From: 'Nostoc azollae' 0708
GTDB taxonomy: Bacteria > Cyanobacteriota > Cyanobacteriia > Cyanobacteriales > Nostocaceae
Direction: 5' to 3'
Length of the DNA stretch: 64,000 nt
Assembly: GCF_000196515.1 (NCBI RefSeq)
Contig: NC_014248.1
Location: forward strand, 3,724,001-3,788,000
The stretch's first letter is position 1. Every line of letters begins with the position of its first letter. Below are positions 19,321-29,118 of this stretch, piece after piece. The notes beneath the pieces are model-generated. The model saw only the letters and a list, made by a program, of their open reading frames with translations. It made no database searches and was not told where the DNA came from. The position numbers and the translations under genes were made by a program.

Positions 19321-19506
19321 CTAAGAGCGTGTTTGAAAACTTTTTCGCTTGATACATAAGCAAGGACTTTTCAAATATCCTCTAAGAGATTGTTTGAAAA
19401 GTATTATATGAACCCAGTAATTGTCCTCAACCTAACCCCCTACCCCCATTCCCTTGTAGGGAGTGGAGGTTTTTGGATAAACTTTATAACTTTCCAAACA
19501 TCCTCT
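19321..19506. repeat. Two adjacent MITE-like inverted-repeat units
   Basis: CTAAGAGCGTGTTTGAAAAC at 19321 faces TTTTCAAATATCCTCT near 19368-19383, and AGAGATTGTTTGAAAAGT at 19385 faces AACTTTCCAAACATCCTCT ending at 19506. The ends resemble those of IS-derived MITEs. The rest of 19203-19561 holds no gene. Confidence 0.5.
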
Positions 19507-19561
19507 ACAACCTTCTGCCTTTTGCTTTCTCATAACGACGATTTTTAACGCTAACCTATTT

Positions 19562-19954
19562 ATGCTGACCTTAATGCAAGGTAAACTATTTGATTTTGAT
19601 GTTGATATTGCGGTTCATTTGATCCTGGAACTTACCGCAGAAGAACGCACCCGCAGCCGTCACCGATTTACTTTACCTGATGGTACGGTCGTGTTTTTGC
19701 GTTTACCAAGAGGTACGGTTTTCCATGATGGTGATGTTCTGACACATGAAAGCCAGTGTAATTTCATGAAAATTGTTGCAAAACCTGAATCTGTTTTAAC
19801 TGTGGTTGCAGACATACCTTTGTTATTAAGGGCTGCTTATGATTTGGGAAATCGTCATGTACCTGTAGGAATTACACAGAACTATTTACGCTTGTCTCCT
19901 GACCCGATTTTACAAACGATGTTGGTAAAATTAGGCTTGGAAATTAAGGACTAA
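19562..19954 (+). CDS. ureE: Urease accessory protein UreE, C-terminally truncated
   Basis: UreE is the nickel chaperone of urease maturation. The 130-residue frame contains [15 protein letters not shown], the GDVL segment and the C-terminal domain up to [18 protein letters not shown] then stops it; the next 17 codons in the same frame ([17 protein letters not shown]) clearly continue the protein and run into the start of ureF. So about 17 residues were lost by one nonsense change. The two following genes are dead, so UreE is unlikely to serve a working urease unless copies exist elsewhere. Confidence 0.85.
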   Translation: MLTLMQGKLFDFDVDIAVHLILELTAEERTRSRHRFTLPDGTVVFLRLPRGTVFHDGDVLTHESQCNFMKIVAKPESVLTVVADIPLLLRAAYDLGNRHVPVGITQNYLRLSPDPILQTMLVKLGLEIKD

Positions 19955-19985
19955 GTTGTACCTTTTCAACCAGAATTAGGAGCTT

Positions 19986-20672
19986 ATGGAACTAATCCAG
20001 CTCACTAATTTTCATTTTTTATCTATTTTGCAATTGGCTAGTCCAGCTTTACCTGTGGGGCCTTATAGCTATTCGGAAGGTTTAGAAATTTTGGTGGAAG
20101 ATGGCACTATTAATGATAGTAATAATCTAAAAGATTGGTTAGGATCTGAGTTGAAAGATGGGTCTATTCCCATAGATAAAGCGGTGATGATGAGGGGATT
20201 ACAGGCTGCAAATTTAGGAGATCGGCAAGATTTAAAACGGTGGAATTTGTGGTTATCTGCGGTGAGGGATACGGAAGAGTGACGGGGTTCTAGTTGGCAA
20301 ATGGGGCGCTCATACAATTATTGGGTAAACTCGCACCGTCAACTATTCCCTTAGCTACTGCTGTGGGTTATCCTTGCAATTATGCGCTCGCTTTTGGCAT
20401 TGCTTCATCTCACTGGCAAATTAACCACCAAGCTGCATTATTAGCATATATGCATAGTTAGTTGGGTAAATAATTTAATTACTGCGGGAATAAAACTCAT
20501 TCCCCTCGGCCAAACTGCTGGACAAGTATTGTTATTAGAATTACAAACATTATTAACTGATACCATGTTGGAAATTCTCGCTTTGGAGGATGATGACCTC
20601 GCTTATTGCAGTTGGGGATTATCGTTAGCAAGTATGTAGCATGAAACCCAATATACATACAAGGTTATTTAG
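19986..20672 (+). pseudogene. ureF: Urease accessory protein UreF, decayed
   Basis: UreF is part of the UreFGH complex that delivers nickel to urease. The N-terminus [20 protein letters not shown] is intact. A TGA follows DTEE at 20280-20282, a frameshift plus stops break it near 20460, and TAG interrupts LASM near 20637; the frame ends with TAG at 20670-20672. The ATG overlaps the original ureE tail. The downstream 19-unit heptamer array separates it from ureG. Confidence 0.88.
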
Positions 20673-20710
20673 GAGTTAAAGAATAGGTGACAGGGAATAT
20701 GTAATAATTT

Positions 20711-20843
20711 CACCAATCACCAATCACCAATCACCAATCACCAATCACCAATCACCAATCACCAATCACCAATCACCAATCACCAATCACCAATCACCAA
20801 TCACCAATCACCAATCACCAATCACCAATCACCAATCACCAAT
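20711..20843 (+). repeat. Heptanucleotide array, 19 perfect copies of CACCAAT
   Basis: Exactly 133 bases made of CACCAAT repeated 19 times, ending six bases before the ureG ATG. Such short tandem repeats are common between genes of Nostocales. Here the array occupies the place where ureG's ribosome site should be. The same heptamer appears at 58906-58940 inside the phosphate transporter gene. Confidence 0.97.
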
Positions 20844-20848
20844 TACCA

Positions 20849-21448
20849 ATGACTAAATTGAATACTTTTCGAGTTGGCGTAGCTGGCCCTGTAGGTTTAG
20901 GAAAAACGGCTTTAGTGAATGCTTTGTGTAAAGCACTGCGGGAGAACTATAACTTGGCAGTGGTGACAAATGACATATATACTCAAGAGGATACCCAGTT
21001 TTTGGTACGTTCTCAGGCTTTGGAGAGCGGCATTTTGGGAGTTGAAATAGGAGGCTGTCCCCAGACAGCTGTCTGTGAAGATGCTTCCATGAATTTAGCT
21101 GCAATTGAACAAGTAGAAGAAAAATTTACAGATTTAGATCTAGTCTTTTTAGAAAGTTGTGGTGATAACTGAGCTGCTACCTTTAGTTCCAAATTAGTAT
21201 ATTTAACAATATATGTAATTGACGTTACTGCTGGTAATAAAATTCGCCCCAAGGGTGGACCAGATATAACTAAATCTGATTTATTAGTCATTAATAAAAC
21301 TGACCTTGCACCCTATTTTGGTGCTGATTTAACTGTGAACGAGACGCAAAAAAAAATGCGTGGTGATCAACTCTTCATTTTTACCAACTTAAAAACCCAA
21401 GACAGTTTAAAAGATGTAATTCAATTTGAAATTACACAAAGTAGCTAA
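20849..21448 (+). pseudogene. ureG: Urease accessory GTPase UreG, decayed
   Basis: UreG powers nickel insertion. The P-loop reads [10 protein letters not shown] where GPVGSGKT is expected, and [14 protein letters not shown] replaces the canonical GCPHTAIREDASMN. A TGA at 21173 follows LESCGDN, after which the same frame continues with [27 protein letters not shown] and a shortened C-terminus with [15 protein letters not shown]. Nonsense, altered active-site residues and a deletion near residue 165 together show it is dead. Confidence 0.9.
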
Positions 21449-22023
21449 ATTTTAAAAGAATTAAAACTTATTAAATTAAAAAATATATTTGCTACATCAC
21501 CTACCGAGAGTTTAAACTAGATAGGACTTACACAACTGGCATATTAATAGGGTGCATGGGACCTATCCATATATTATTTAATAATAACAGATCTTTGACA
21601 TATAAAGCACTCTACAATAGACTTGATTGTGACAGTTAGCTAAGTAATTACTACTAGACAAGAAAAATTTGAATATAGCAACGGGAAATGAGCTTAGGAA
21701 ATCAAGTGATAATGAAACTCCTTCTAAAAAATGGTTTTAGAGTAAGCCACAAAATAAATGATCCTGTTTTGTCATACTGTATCCCTTCGGGACACTCCGT
21801 GAAGGCGAAACGTAGCCTATAATTCCTATGTCGTTGCGTATGGCTTACGCCAAGCTTCGCTAACAGAATGACATTGGGTATTTCTTTTTGTGGAGTTCTC
21901 TTACACCTGAATTCTGAATTGTGACTCCTGCTATAGCATTTTTTTGCTGCTGTTTTATAAATGAAGCACAGAAAAAGCAGACTCTTTTCTGGAATTCCAT
22001 TTCTGATTTTGAAGAACTTACTA
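21449..22023. other. Intergenic, small palindromic repeats only
   Basis: No gene seen. AGGACTTACACAACTGGCAT near 21523 resembles one end of the 1.25-kb IS. 21777-21860 holds short inverted motifs (CCTTCGGGACACTCCGTGAA, GCGTATGGCTTACGCCAAGC) of the kind scattered through Nostocales intergenic DNA. Confidence 0.5.
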
Positions 22024-22272
22024 AGTACCTCGGCGGGAAAAAACAGAAGTATGTAACAAAAAGTAAAATCACCAAAACCCTCTTCCCTGTTGCATGAGTG
22101 CCCTTCGGTTTCTCCAGTGGGACCCTGGGGAAGGCGAAGCGCCTACATAGAGGAAACCACGCCACTTGCTTTATGCCGGGAAACCCATCCACCGCAGTGG
22201 CTCCCCAAGACCGCGCTGCTTCACCTCTTGTCTTTTGCCTGTCATAAGGACAATTTTTAACGCCAACCTACT
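22024..22272. repeat. MITE-like element flanked by TA (long relative of the 126-bp MITE)
   Basis: Starts AGTACCTCGGCGGG after TA (22022-22023) and ends AACCTACT before TA (22273-22274). Its left part shares AGTATGTAACAAAAAGTAAA and its right part TTTTTAACGCCAACCTACT with the MITEs at 34588 and 55983, but the interior is longer and carries a palindromic insert. Confidence 0.55.
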
Positions 22273-22337
22273 TAAATAGGTTTTTCCGATTCCCCTTTAT
22301 TTCTTGAAATCAATTTTTATAACCACAGGATAAATTT

Positions 22338-23103
22338 ATGACCTTTGATTATTGCAAAGCTTTCAAAATGGTACTTTGCTGCAAAGAAGTTTATCAAGAT
22401 TTTTCAAAGATTATCTTTTCTAATGGGAAGGAAAAATAAATTTTAATTAATGAAACAACTACTGATACTCAACTCGCTATTTTATCAGATTCATCAGGAA
22501 TTATTCTTGTTGTTCAAGGTAGTAGTTCATCGTTTGACTGGCAAACAAATTTTGATACCAGTCAAGAGTGGAAAGCATTTGAGCAAGAAGTAATTCGTGG
22601 ACAAATTGTTGCTCAAAAAGATAAAACTTATACCTATAAAACAAAAAATACTTCTGGTTCATTAACGCATCGTGGCTTTACTAACGCTTACTGTTCTCTC
22701 AGAAGTCAGATTCACAAATATATCAATAAATAATAATACTACTAATGTTACTGTAACTGGTAACATTTTAGGAGGTGCATTAGGAACATTATGTGTAGTA
22801 GATGTTCAGTACAAGTTTGTTAAAAAATTAACTTCCATAGAAGGTTATACTTTTGGAGCGCCAAAAGTGGGAAGTAATGGATTTTCCAAGCCCTATAATG
22901 AACAAATTCCTAAAAGTTATAGATTTGTTCATGGTATGGATATAGTTTCTGCATTACCAAGATGGTGGCAAGGATATAGTCATGTGGATAAGGAACTACA
23001 GATAGGTTCAAGATTTAGGTTAAATGTTATTTCTGCACGATTTAAAGATCATGGTCTTGATGGTTATATTCGTCTATTAAAAGAATTATCAATCAAAGAT
23101 TAG
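22338..23103 (+). pseudogene. Class 3 lipase-like protein, decayed
   Basis: Starting MTFDYCKAFKMVLCCKEVYQ, the frame meets TAA after SNGKEK (near 22437), continues as ETTTDTQLAILSDSSG and THRGFTNAY, then shifts frame to NVTVTGNILGGALGTLCVVD. The lipase nucleophile elbow GHSLGGAL has become GNILGGAL, so the catalytic Ser is lost. The C-terminus retains TFGAPKVG (partner of the active-site Asp region) and DHGLDGYI. Class 3 lipases hydrolyse acyl esters; this one cannot. Confidence 0.78.
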
Positions 23104-23372
23104 AGAATTGGTAATTGGTAATTGGTAATTGGGCATTGAGGACTTTGTGTTATTGAAGACTGTTTTATTCTCCTTGCGGGGATTTATACCGGAAACCGGT
23201 GAAACTTGGACTTATATCATACTGATAGTGCAGGGTGGCGTAAGCCATGGGTAACGTAGTGCAGCGTATTCCTTTGGGATACTGGGTGAACGCGGAGCGT
23301 GCCGTAGTAGGCTCTAGTATCTCCGAGATTCTTCACTATCTCTTTCATAGACGCTCCGCGAACGTTCAGAAT
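23104..23372. other. Intergenic with heptamers and palindromes
   Basis: TTGGTAA heptamers sit at 23107-23135. 23204-23372 holds short inverted motifs such as GGCGTAAGCCATGG and GACGCTCCGCGAACG, similar to those at 21777-21860. No gene seen. Confidence 0.5.
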
Positions 23373-23386
23373 GACACTTTTAAACC

Positions 23387-23638
23387 GTTTTCAGTATATT
23401 AAATTGAAACAGCTACCAGGATGCAGAACTAATGATGGAGTAAGATTTTAGTCCCCTTGGGGGGATTTAGTAAATTGAAACAAGCCAGTACCAAAGTTAT
23501 GGTGGCGGCTGAAAAATCCTTTCAGTCCCCTTGAGGGTTGAGGGGGATTTAGTAAATTGAAAGATACCATTTTACCTTCAGCAAAGCACAAGTTAAGACT
23601 AGTTTCAGTCCCCTTGAGGGGATTTAGTAAATTTAAAC
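23387..23638. CRISPR. Degenerate four-repeat CRISPR relic
   Basis: Repeats of 37 bases with termini GTTTC...GAAAC lie at 23445-23481, 23519-23563 and 23602-23638, and a badly eroded one ends at 23410. Spacers are 34, 37 and 38 bases (23411-23444, 23482-23518, 23564-23601) and unrelated to each other. The shared core is CAGTCCCCTTGAGGGGATTT then AGTAAATTGAAAC. The third repeat has an 8-base internal insertion and the last has TTTAAAC. No cas gene is in the window. A frame of 80 codons on the other strand through this array is spurious. Confidence 0.8.
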
Positions 23639-23864
23639 TCTGCCCTCTGAAACAGAGTCTAGGGGCGTAATCTAGAGACGATTTTGGCACACCTCAAAAA
23701 AAACTTGATTTCAGGCTTCTGGTCAACAGCTAACTGAAACTAATGAAACGCTAGAAGTATTCAATAATTATCAAGGTCCTGCCAGAAATTCAAGCTGATG
23801 TATCAATTATACAGCAATCCTATATGAAACGTAAACAAACCCAATGCCCAATGCCCCATATATA

Positions 23865-25775
23865 CTAAAGTAATTCTCTAATTGAAAAATACCGTTGTTT
23901 ATCTAATTCTTGTAAACGCATTTTTTCAGCATACATAGCATCAGCATAAAACTTATCTTTCTCTGGTTCTGTTAGTGGATCAGTTTTTTCCCACAGTTCC
24001 ATAAAATAACGATAGCGTTTTTCTCTCAAGACTATTTCCATACAAGCAAATGTGGCTTGAAGTACTTGGGGAGTGCGCAGTATTTCTTTGTTGGTTTTTT
24101 CATTCAAATGAAATAAATGAGAAATTAATATTAAGTCTTCTGATAATTCTAAATACTTGTTTTCCAAACTAAAAATTAAATCTACTTCTTCTACTGGAAA
24201 CTCTAAACTCTGTTGCCAAAAAAAGCGATGATGAGAAAGGCTAAATTCTAAATTTCGCTCTTCTAGTTCATCAATTATTACTTGGCGCTGTTCTGGACAA
24301 TGTAAATATATTTGTAATAATAACGCCTCTGCTTGTTCTAATAAACTCCGTTCAGTGGTTACTAGAGATAGCTTCGGCGTTTTCAACTTCTGTTTGCGCG
24401 AGCGCAGTGGTAGACTTTGCACACTAGTGGGTGCAATTTGAGTTAGTAAATTCTCAACTCTGAGGGGTATTAATCTAGCGTCCCCTAAGCTGAGTATTTC
24501 TGCACAGTAGGAAATGTAATAATTTAGTGTATCACTATTAACTATATTTTGCAAGAGTTTTACGATTTCTTTTGTAACTTTTTGAAAAGCAGTAGCTTGT
24601 CTTAAATCTTTGTGTTTGATGATTTCCGCAATTTGCCAATTTAACCAAAGTGGGGCGTTTGCTAATAGTTGTTGATATTCCTCTGCTGTATGACTGTGCA
24701 AGTATTCATCGGCATCTTTTGCATGGGGTATATTAAGGATTTTTAACTGCACTTCGCCTTTATAGGCTAATGTCGCGATTTCACCAATAGCCCTTTCTGC
24801 GGCGTTGATTCCGGCTTTATCTGCATCAAAGTTTAGAACTAATTGTTTTGAATCGGTGTAGCGTAATAGCAACCGGACTTGTTCCATGCTTAAAGCTGTA
24901 CCCAGGGAAGCGACGGCGTTATTAATCCCTGCTGCATGGAGAGCGATCGCATCAAAATATCCCTCTACAACTACTCCTTGATCTAATTTAGAAATACCAT
25001 CTTTGGCGTGATCTAATGCAAATAAGGTTTTACCTTTACTAAAAAGTTCTGTTTCTGGGGAGTTTAAATATTTTGGTTGTTCTTCTGTCAGCGTTCTCCC
25101 ACCAAAAGCAATAACTCGTCCTTGTATATCACGGATGGGAATCATTAAGCGATCACGAAATACATCATAATAACCGCCTCCATCTTTCCTGGGTTTAATC
25201 AAACCCGCTTTTTCCACCAACTGGACTGGGTAATGTTTATCTTCCACCAAATACCGATGTAAGGTTTCCCAACCTGCGGGTGCATAACCCAAACCAAATT
25301 GTTGAATTGTTTCGGTTTTGAATTGACGATGTTCTTGTAAATACTGCATCCCTTTTTGTCCTAAACTTTGTCTGAGGGCGTGTTGATAAAATTGGGCTGT
25401 GGACGCTAAAACCTCATATAACTGCTCACGCAAAGACAACTGATGTTGTAATTCTTGTCTTTGTTCCGGTTCTAAGGTTTTGACAGGTACTTGATAACGC
25501 CGTGCTAAATCTAACACCACTTCTGTAAACTGGTATTTACCCAAATCCATGAGAAATTTAATGGCGTTACCGGCAGCTTGACAACCGAAGCAATAATACA
25601 TCTGCTTGCTGGGACTAACCGTGAAACTAGGGCTTTTTTCATCATGGAAGGGGCATAACCCGACAAAAACCTTTCCACGCTTACGCAAAACTACGTACTC
25701 TGAAACAAGATCAACAATATCAGCCCGGTGTTTAACTTCTTCTATGGTATCTGGATGTAAGCGAGGGATTTGCAT
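23865..25775 (-). CDS. dnaG: DNA primase DnaG
   Basis: A 636-residue primase that makes RNA primers at the replication fork. An N-terminal CHC2 zinc ribbon (CPFHDEKSPSF, then YYCFGC) is followed by the TOPRIM catalytic core (VVVEGYFDAIALHAAG and NFDADKAG) and a C-terminal helicase-binding domain. The ATG at 25775 (MQIPRLHPDTIEEVK) is preferred; the frame can be extended six codons to a TTG at 25793, but those codons come from a short tandem repeat. Confidence 0.95.
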   Translation of the reverse strand: MQIPRLHPDTIEEVKHRADIVDLVSEYVVLRKRGKVFVGLCPFHDEKSPSFTVSPSKQMYYCFGCQAAGNAIKFLMDLGKYQFTEVVLDLARRYQVPVKTLEPEQRQELQHQLSLREQLYEVLASTAQFYQHALRQSLGQKGMQYLQEHRQFKTETIQQFGLGYAPAGWETLHRYLVEDKHYPVQLVEKAGLIKPRKDGGGYYDVFRDRLMIPIRDIQGRVIAFGGRTLTEEQPKYLNSPETELFSKGKTLFALDHAKDGISKLDQGVVVEGYFDAIALHAAGINNAVASLGTALSMEQVRLLLRYTDSKQLVLNFDADKAGINAAERAIGEIATLAYKGEVQLKILNIPHAKDADEYLHSHTAEEYQQLLANAPLWLNWQIAEIIKHKDLRQATAFQKVTKEIVKLLQNIVNSDTLNYYISYCAEILSLGDARLIPLRVENLLTQIAPTSVQSLPLRSRKQKLKTPKLSLVTTERSLLEQAEALLLQIYLHCPEQRQVIIDELEERNLEFSLSHHRFFWQQSLEFPVEEVDLIFSLENKYLELSEDLILISHLFHLNEKTNKEILRTPQVLQATFACMEIVLREKRYRYFMELWEKTDPLTEPEKDKFYADAMYAEKMRLQELDKQRYFSIRELL

Positions 25776-25782
25776 GGGACTG

Positions 25783-25825
25783 GGGACTGGCAACTGTGAA
25801 CTGGCAACTGTGAACTGGCAACTGG
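25783..25825. repeat. Short tandem repeat upstream of dnaG
   Basis: The unit CTGGCAACTGTGAA occurs twice, followed by CTGGCAACTGGGG. It occupies the leader just upstream of the dnaG start on the opposite strand. Confidence 0.8.
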
Positions 25826-25936
25826 GGAAGTAATTTTCCTAATGACTAATGCCAACTAACAATTATATTCTTGTTCTCAGCCCAGAATAATCGCTAAAAT
25901 TGCATACGCTGGAGCTTAACAACTGGAATAACCAAA

Positions 25937-27289
25937 ATGGGACGTATTTTCATTTCGGCGGCGCATGGGGGCAGGGAAGCGGGTGGAATTGATTCTGGTG
26001 CGATCGCAGGTGGTACAACTGAAGCAAAAGAAATGATTCTGTTACGGGATTTAATTGTTACAGAAATTAGAGTGCGTACGGTGGAAGTCTTAGCTGTTCC
26101 TGATGATTTAAGTGCTGCTCAAACTATTACCTGGATTAATTCTCGCGGTCGAACTGGTGATGTCGCCGTAGAAATTCACACCGATGCTGCTGGTAGTCCT
26201 ACAGTTAGGGGGGCTGGAGTTTTTTATATTGCTAACAACAATCAACGCAAGCAAAATGCAGAAATGGTGCTGATGGGATTGTTACGTCGTGTCCCTCAAT
26301 TACCTAATCGTGGAGTTAAACCCGATACAGATAGCGGCTTAGGTAGTTTACAATTCTGTCGTCAGACAAATGTCCCTGCTTTATTAATGCAAGTAGGCTT
26401 TATTAGCAGTCCAGATGATCACAGTTTGTTACAAACTCGTCGCCGTGATTTTGCTTTAGGAATAGTGGATGGATTGGTGGCTTGGAGTAGGGCAGTTGAC
26501 CCTAATCCGGGAACTCCCCCACAACGAACTTATCCACCCATTAATATTAACATTAATGGTCGAAATTATGCAGAGCAAGGTGTATTGATTAATGGTAACT
26601 CTTATATCCCTATTGATTTAGTAGATCGCTTACGGATTGATTTATCCAAATCACCTAATGTTGTTCGTGTTACCTATCAGCGAGTAGTTTACATTAAAGC
26701 CATTGAACTTCGAGAGTTTAATGTTTCTATTGAATGGGATAGTGCAACAAAAACTCTGAACCTACGTTCAATTTTATCAGTTTGTCCAGGACAAATTAAC
26801 CAAATTGTTTCTAATGGTAATACCACAGAATTACAGCTACAATTATTTTTGCGAAATAACAATGAAAATGCTCTCGTCCAGTTTCCTGATATTCCCAAAC
26901 TCTATCGAGAAGAAGCGGCAATGGAAGGAGTAAATCATGATATTGCGTTTTGTCAGATGTGTTTGGAAACTGTCTTTTTACGATTTGGTAGTGATATTAA
27001 ACCTCAACAAAATAATTTTGCTGGTTTAGGTGCAATAGGTGGTGGAACACAAGCAGCTTCTTTTTCTAGTGCCAGAATTGGAGTGAGAGCGCATATCCAA
27101 CATTTAAAAGCCTATGCCAGTTTAGAACCTTTGGTACAACAAGAGGTAGATCCTCGGTTTAGATTTGTAACTAGAGGTGTAGCTCCTTCTGTTGATCAGT
27201 TATCAGGAAGATGGTCAGCAGACTTAGATTATGGTACTAAAATTAAAGCCATGTTTAAAAGACTTTATGAATCAGCAAAATTGATTTAA
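25937..27289 (+). CDS. Peptidoglycan hydrolase: amidase_3 plus glucosaminidase-like domain
   Basis: A 450-residue protein without an obvious signal peptide. Residues 1-185 form an N-acetylmuramoyl-L-alanine amidase domain: SAAHGGREAGG holds the first Zn His, EAKE the Zn Glu and EIHTDA the next Zn His. The position of the general-base Glu (VE in VExGF) reads MQ in LLMQVGFISSP. Residues 200-285 resemble a copper-amine-oxidase-N-like beta domain (VLINGNSYIPI). Residues 325-450 resemble a glucosaminidase domain (NFAGLGA, then SFSSARIGVRAHIQHLKAY). It would cut peptide side chains and the glycan of the cell wall if both sites work. Confidence 0.85.
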   Translation: MGRIFISAAHGGREAGGIDSGAIAGGTTEAKEMILLRDLIVTEIRVRTVEVLAVPDDLSAAQTITWINSRGRTGDVAVEIHTDAAGSPTVRGAGVFYIANNNQRKQNAEMVLMGLLRRVPQLPNRGVKPDTDSGLGSLQFCRQTNVPALLMQVGFISSPDDHSLLQTRRRDFALGIVDGLVAWSRAVDPNPGTPPQRTYPPINININGRNYAEQGVLINGNSYIPIDLVDRLRIDLSKSPNVVRVTYQRVVYIKAIELREFNVSIEWDSATKTLNLRSILSVCPGQINQIVSNGNTTELQLQLFLRNNNENALVQFPDIPKLYREEAAMEGVNHDIAFCQMCLETVFLRFGSDIKPQQNNFAGLGAIGGGTQAASFSSARIGVRAHIQHLKAYASLEPLVQQEVDPRFRFVTRGVAPSVDQLSGRWSADLDYGTKIKAMFKRLYESAKLI

Positions 27290-27550
27290 TCAGGCAGTTA
27301 TCAGTTATCAGTTATCAGTTACTAGCCAAAAAGAGATAGCTAGTACCACCGTGAATTCAAAATGCTTTTTTCAGAAGAGCTACCCTAACAAATATATCTC
27401 CTTCGGAGACCCTACGCTAACAAAATTCAAAATGAATATGGCCTTAGCTTTTCAGAGATTTGGAATGGTTGGTTTATTTACGCCGTACTGTACTAGTAGG
27501 TAATTGAGAAGAACTCGTAATCAGCAAAACTCTATAGCAGCAAAATTACT

Positions 27551-29008
27551 ATGCAAACAATTGATAAAAAGTCAAATAAAAAAAGTTGGGCAAAAGCTAT
27601 ATCTCAACCTGCAACTGAATTTCCTCCTACACAATTATCTGTTCTCGCGGGTAAAATCCCTGATGGTCTACGGGGTACACTTTACCGCAACGGTGCAGCC
27701 AGATTAGAACGGGGTGGTGTATCAGTAGGACACTGGTTTGATGGGGATGGGGCTATTTTAGCTGTCCATTTTACCGATGCTGGTGCTACCGGGGTTTATC
27801 GCTATGTGCAGACTGCTGGTTATCAAGAAGAAACTGCTAGGGGTAAGTGGCTGTATGGTAATTATGGTATGACTGCACCGGGGGCTATTTGGAATCAATG
27901 GCGAAAACCAGTCAAACACACAGCGAATACTTCGGTTTTGGCATTACCTGATCAACTTTTAGCCTTATGGGAAGGGGATAATCCCTATGCACTAGATTTA
28001 GAGTCTTTAGAGACCAAAGGTTTAAATAATTTAGGTGGTTTGGCTAAAGGACAACCCTATTCTGCTCATCCTAAAATTGACTATGGAACAGGAGAAATCT
28101 TTAATTTTGGCATGAGTCCGGGTCCTAATGCCATACTGCATATTTATAAAAGTGACTTCACTGGTAAGATTCTCAAAAAAGCAAAGTTGACCTTAAAAGG
28201 TTTTCCCATAATACATGATTTTGTGTTAGCAGGACAATATTTAGTATTTTTTGCTCCTGCGGTGCGGTTAAATATTTGGTCTGTTCTGTTTGGAACTAGT
28301 ACCTATAGTGATTCCTTAACCTGGCAACCGGATCAGGGAACTAAGATTATAGTGATTGATAGAGAAACTTTGTCTGTAGTCAGTCGTGGTGTAACTGATC
28401 CTTGGTTTCAGTGGCATTTTGCTAATGGTTATGTTGATGATAGCGGTACAGTAATTATTGATTTTGCGAAATATGCAGATTTTCAGACTAATGAATATTT
28501 GCGCCAAGTAGCGACCGGGGAAACTCAAACAGTTCCTAAAAATACTTTGACGCGGGTACAAGTTAATCCACAATCTGGCAAAGTAACGGGAATTGAAACT
28601 TTGTTAAATAGAACTTGTGAATTTCCTCATGTTCCTACCAAAAATGTGGGTAAGTTCTCTCGTTATAGCTATATGTCTATTTTTCGGGAAGGAACAGATA
28701 CAAAGGGAGAAATCTTAAATAGCATTGCTAGTTTTGATCATCAAACTGCAACTCTGACAGAAGCTAATTTACGTGAAAATCTTTATCCTTCTGAACCTAT
28801 TTATGCTCCTGATCATCAAAATTCCCACCGAGGTTGGGTCTTAACTGTGGTTTATGATGGTAATACTGATAGTAGCGAAGTTTGGCTATTTAATAGCAAT
28901 ACTCTAGGTGGGGGCAGTCCACGCTTGGATGAAGAACCAGTTTGTAAAATAGGATTACCCAGCGTTATTCCCCACAGCTTCCACGGTACTTGGAAACCTG
29001 GGGACTAG
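27551..29008 (+). CDS. Carotenoid oxygenase (apocarotenoid cleavage family)
   Basis: A 485-residue member of the RPE65/carotenoid cleavage oxygenase family, seven-bladed propeller enzymes with an iron held by four His. Candidate ligands are in YSAHPKID, IHDFVLAG, WHFANGYVDD and IPHSFHGTW near the C-terminus. LRGTLYRNG and GHWFDGDG are family motifs. Similar cyanobacterial enzymes split apocarotenals to retinal, but the substrate here is not evident. The ATG at 27551 is preceded by 260 bases of repeat-rich non-coding DNA. Confidence 0.9.
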   Translation: MQTIDKKSNKKSWAKAISQPATEFPPTQLSVLAGKIPDGLRGTLYRNGAARLERGGVSVGHWFDGDGAILAVHFTDAGATGVYRYVQTAGYQEETARGKWLYGNYGMTAPGAIWNQWRKPVKHTANTSVLALPDQLLALWEGDNPYALDLESLETKGLNNLGGLAKGQPYSAHPKIDYGTGEIFNFGMSPGPNAILHIYKSDFTGKILKKAKLTLKGFPIIHDFVLAGQYLVFFAPAVRLNIWSVLFGTSTYSDSLTWQPDQGTKIIVIDRETLSVVSRGVTDPWFQWHFANGYVDDSGTVIIDFAKYADFQTNEYLRQVATGETQTVPKNTLTRVQVNPQSGKVTGIETLLNRTCEFPHVPTKNVGKFSRYSYMSIFREGTDTKGEILNSIASFDHQTATLTEANLRENLYPSEPIYAPDHQNSHRGWVLTVVYDGNTDSSEVWLFNSNTLGGGSPRLDEEPVCKIGLPSVIPHSFHGTWKPGD

Positions 29009-29118
29009 GTACTGGGGAGTGGTTACAGGTTAAAAGTTTTTGGTAACTCATGCCCACCCAACTGAAGATTTTTCGGAAATGATTTAAGATTCTTAATTTA
29101 TCTTAATACAAGCTCTCG

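Noticed and set aside
23448-23690. 80-codon leftward frame through the CRISPR relic
   Set aside because: Its codons follow the repeats (NLLNP appears repeatedly) and it has no start site or conservation.
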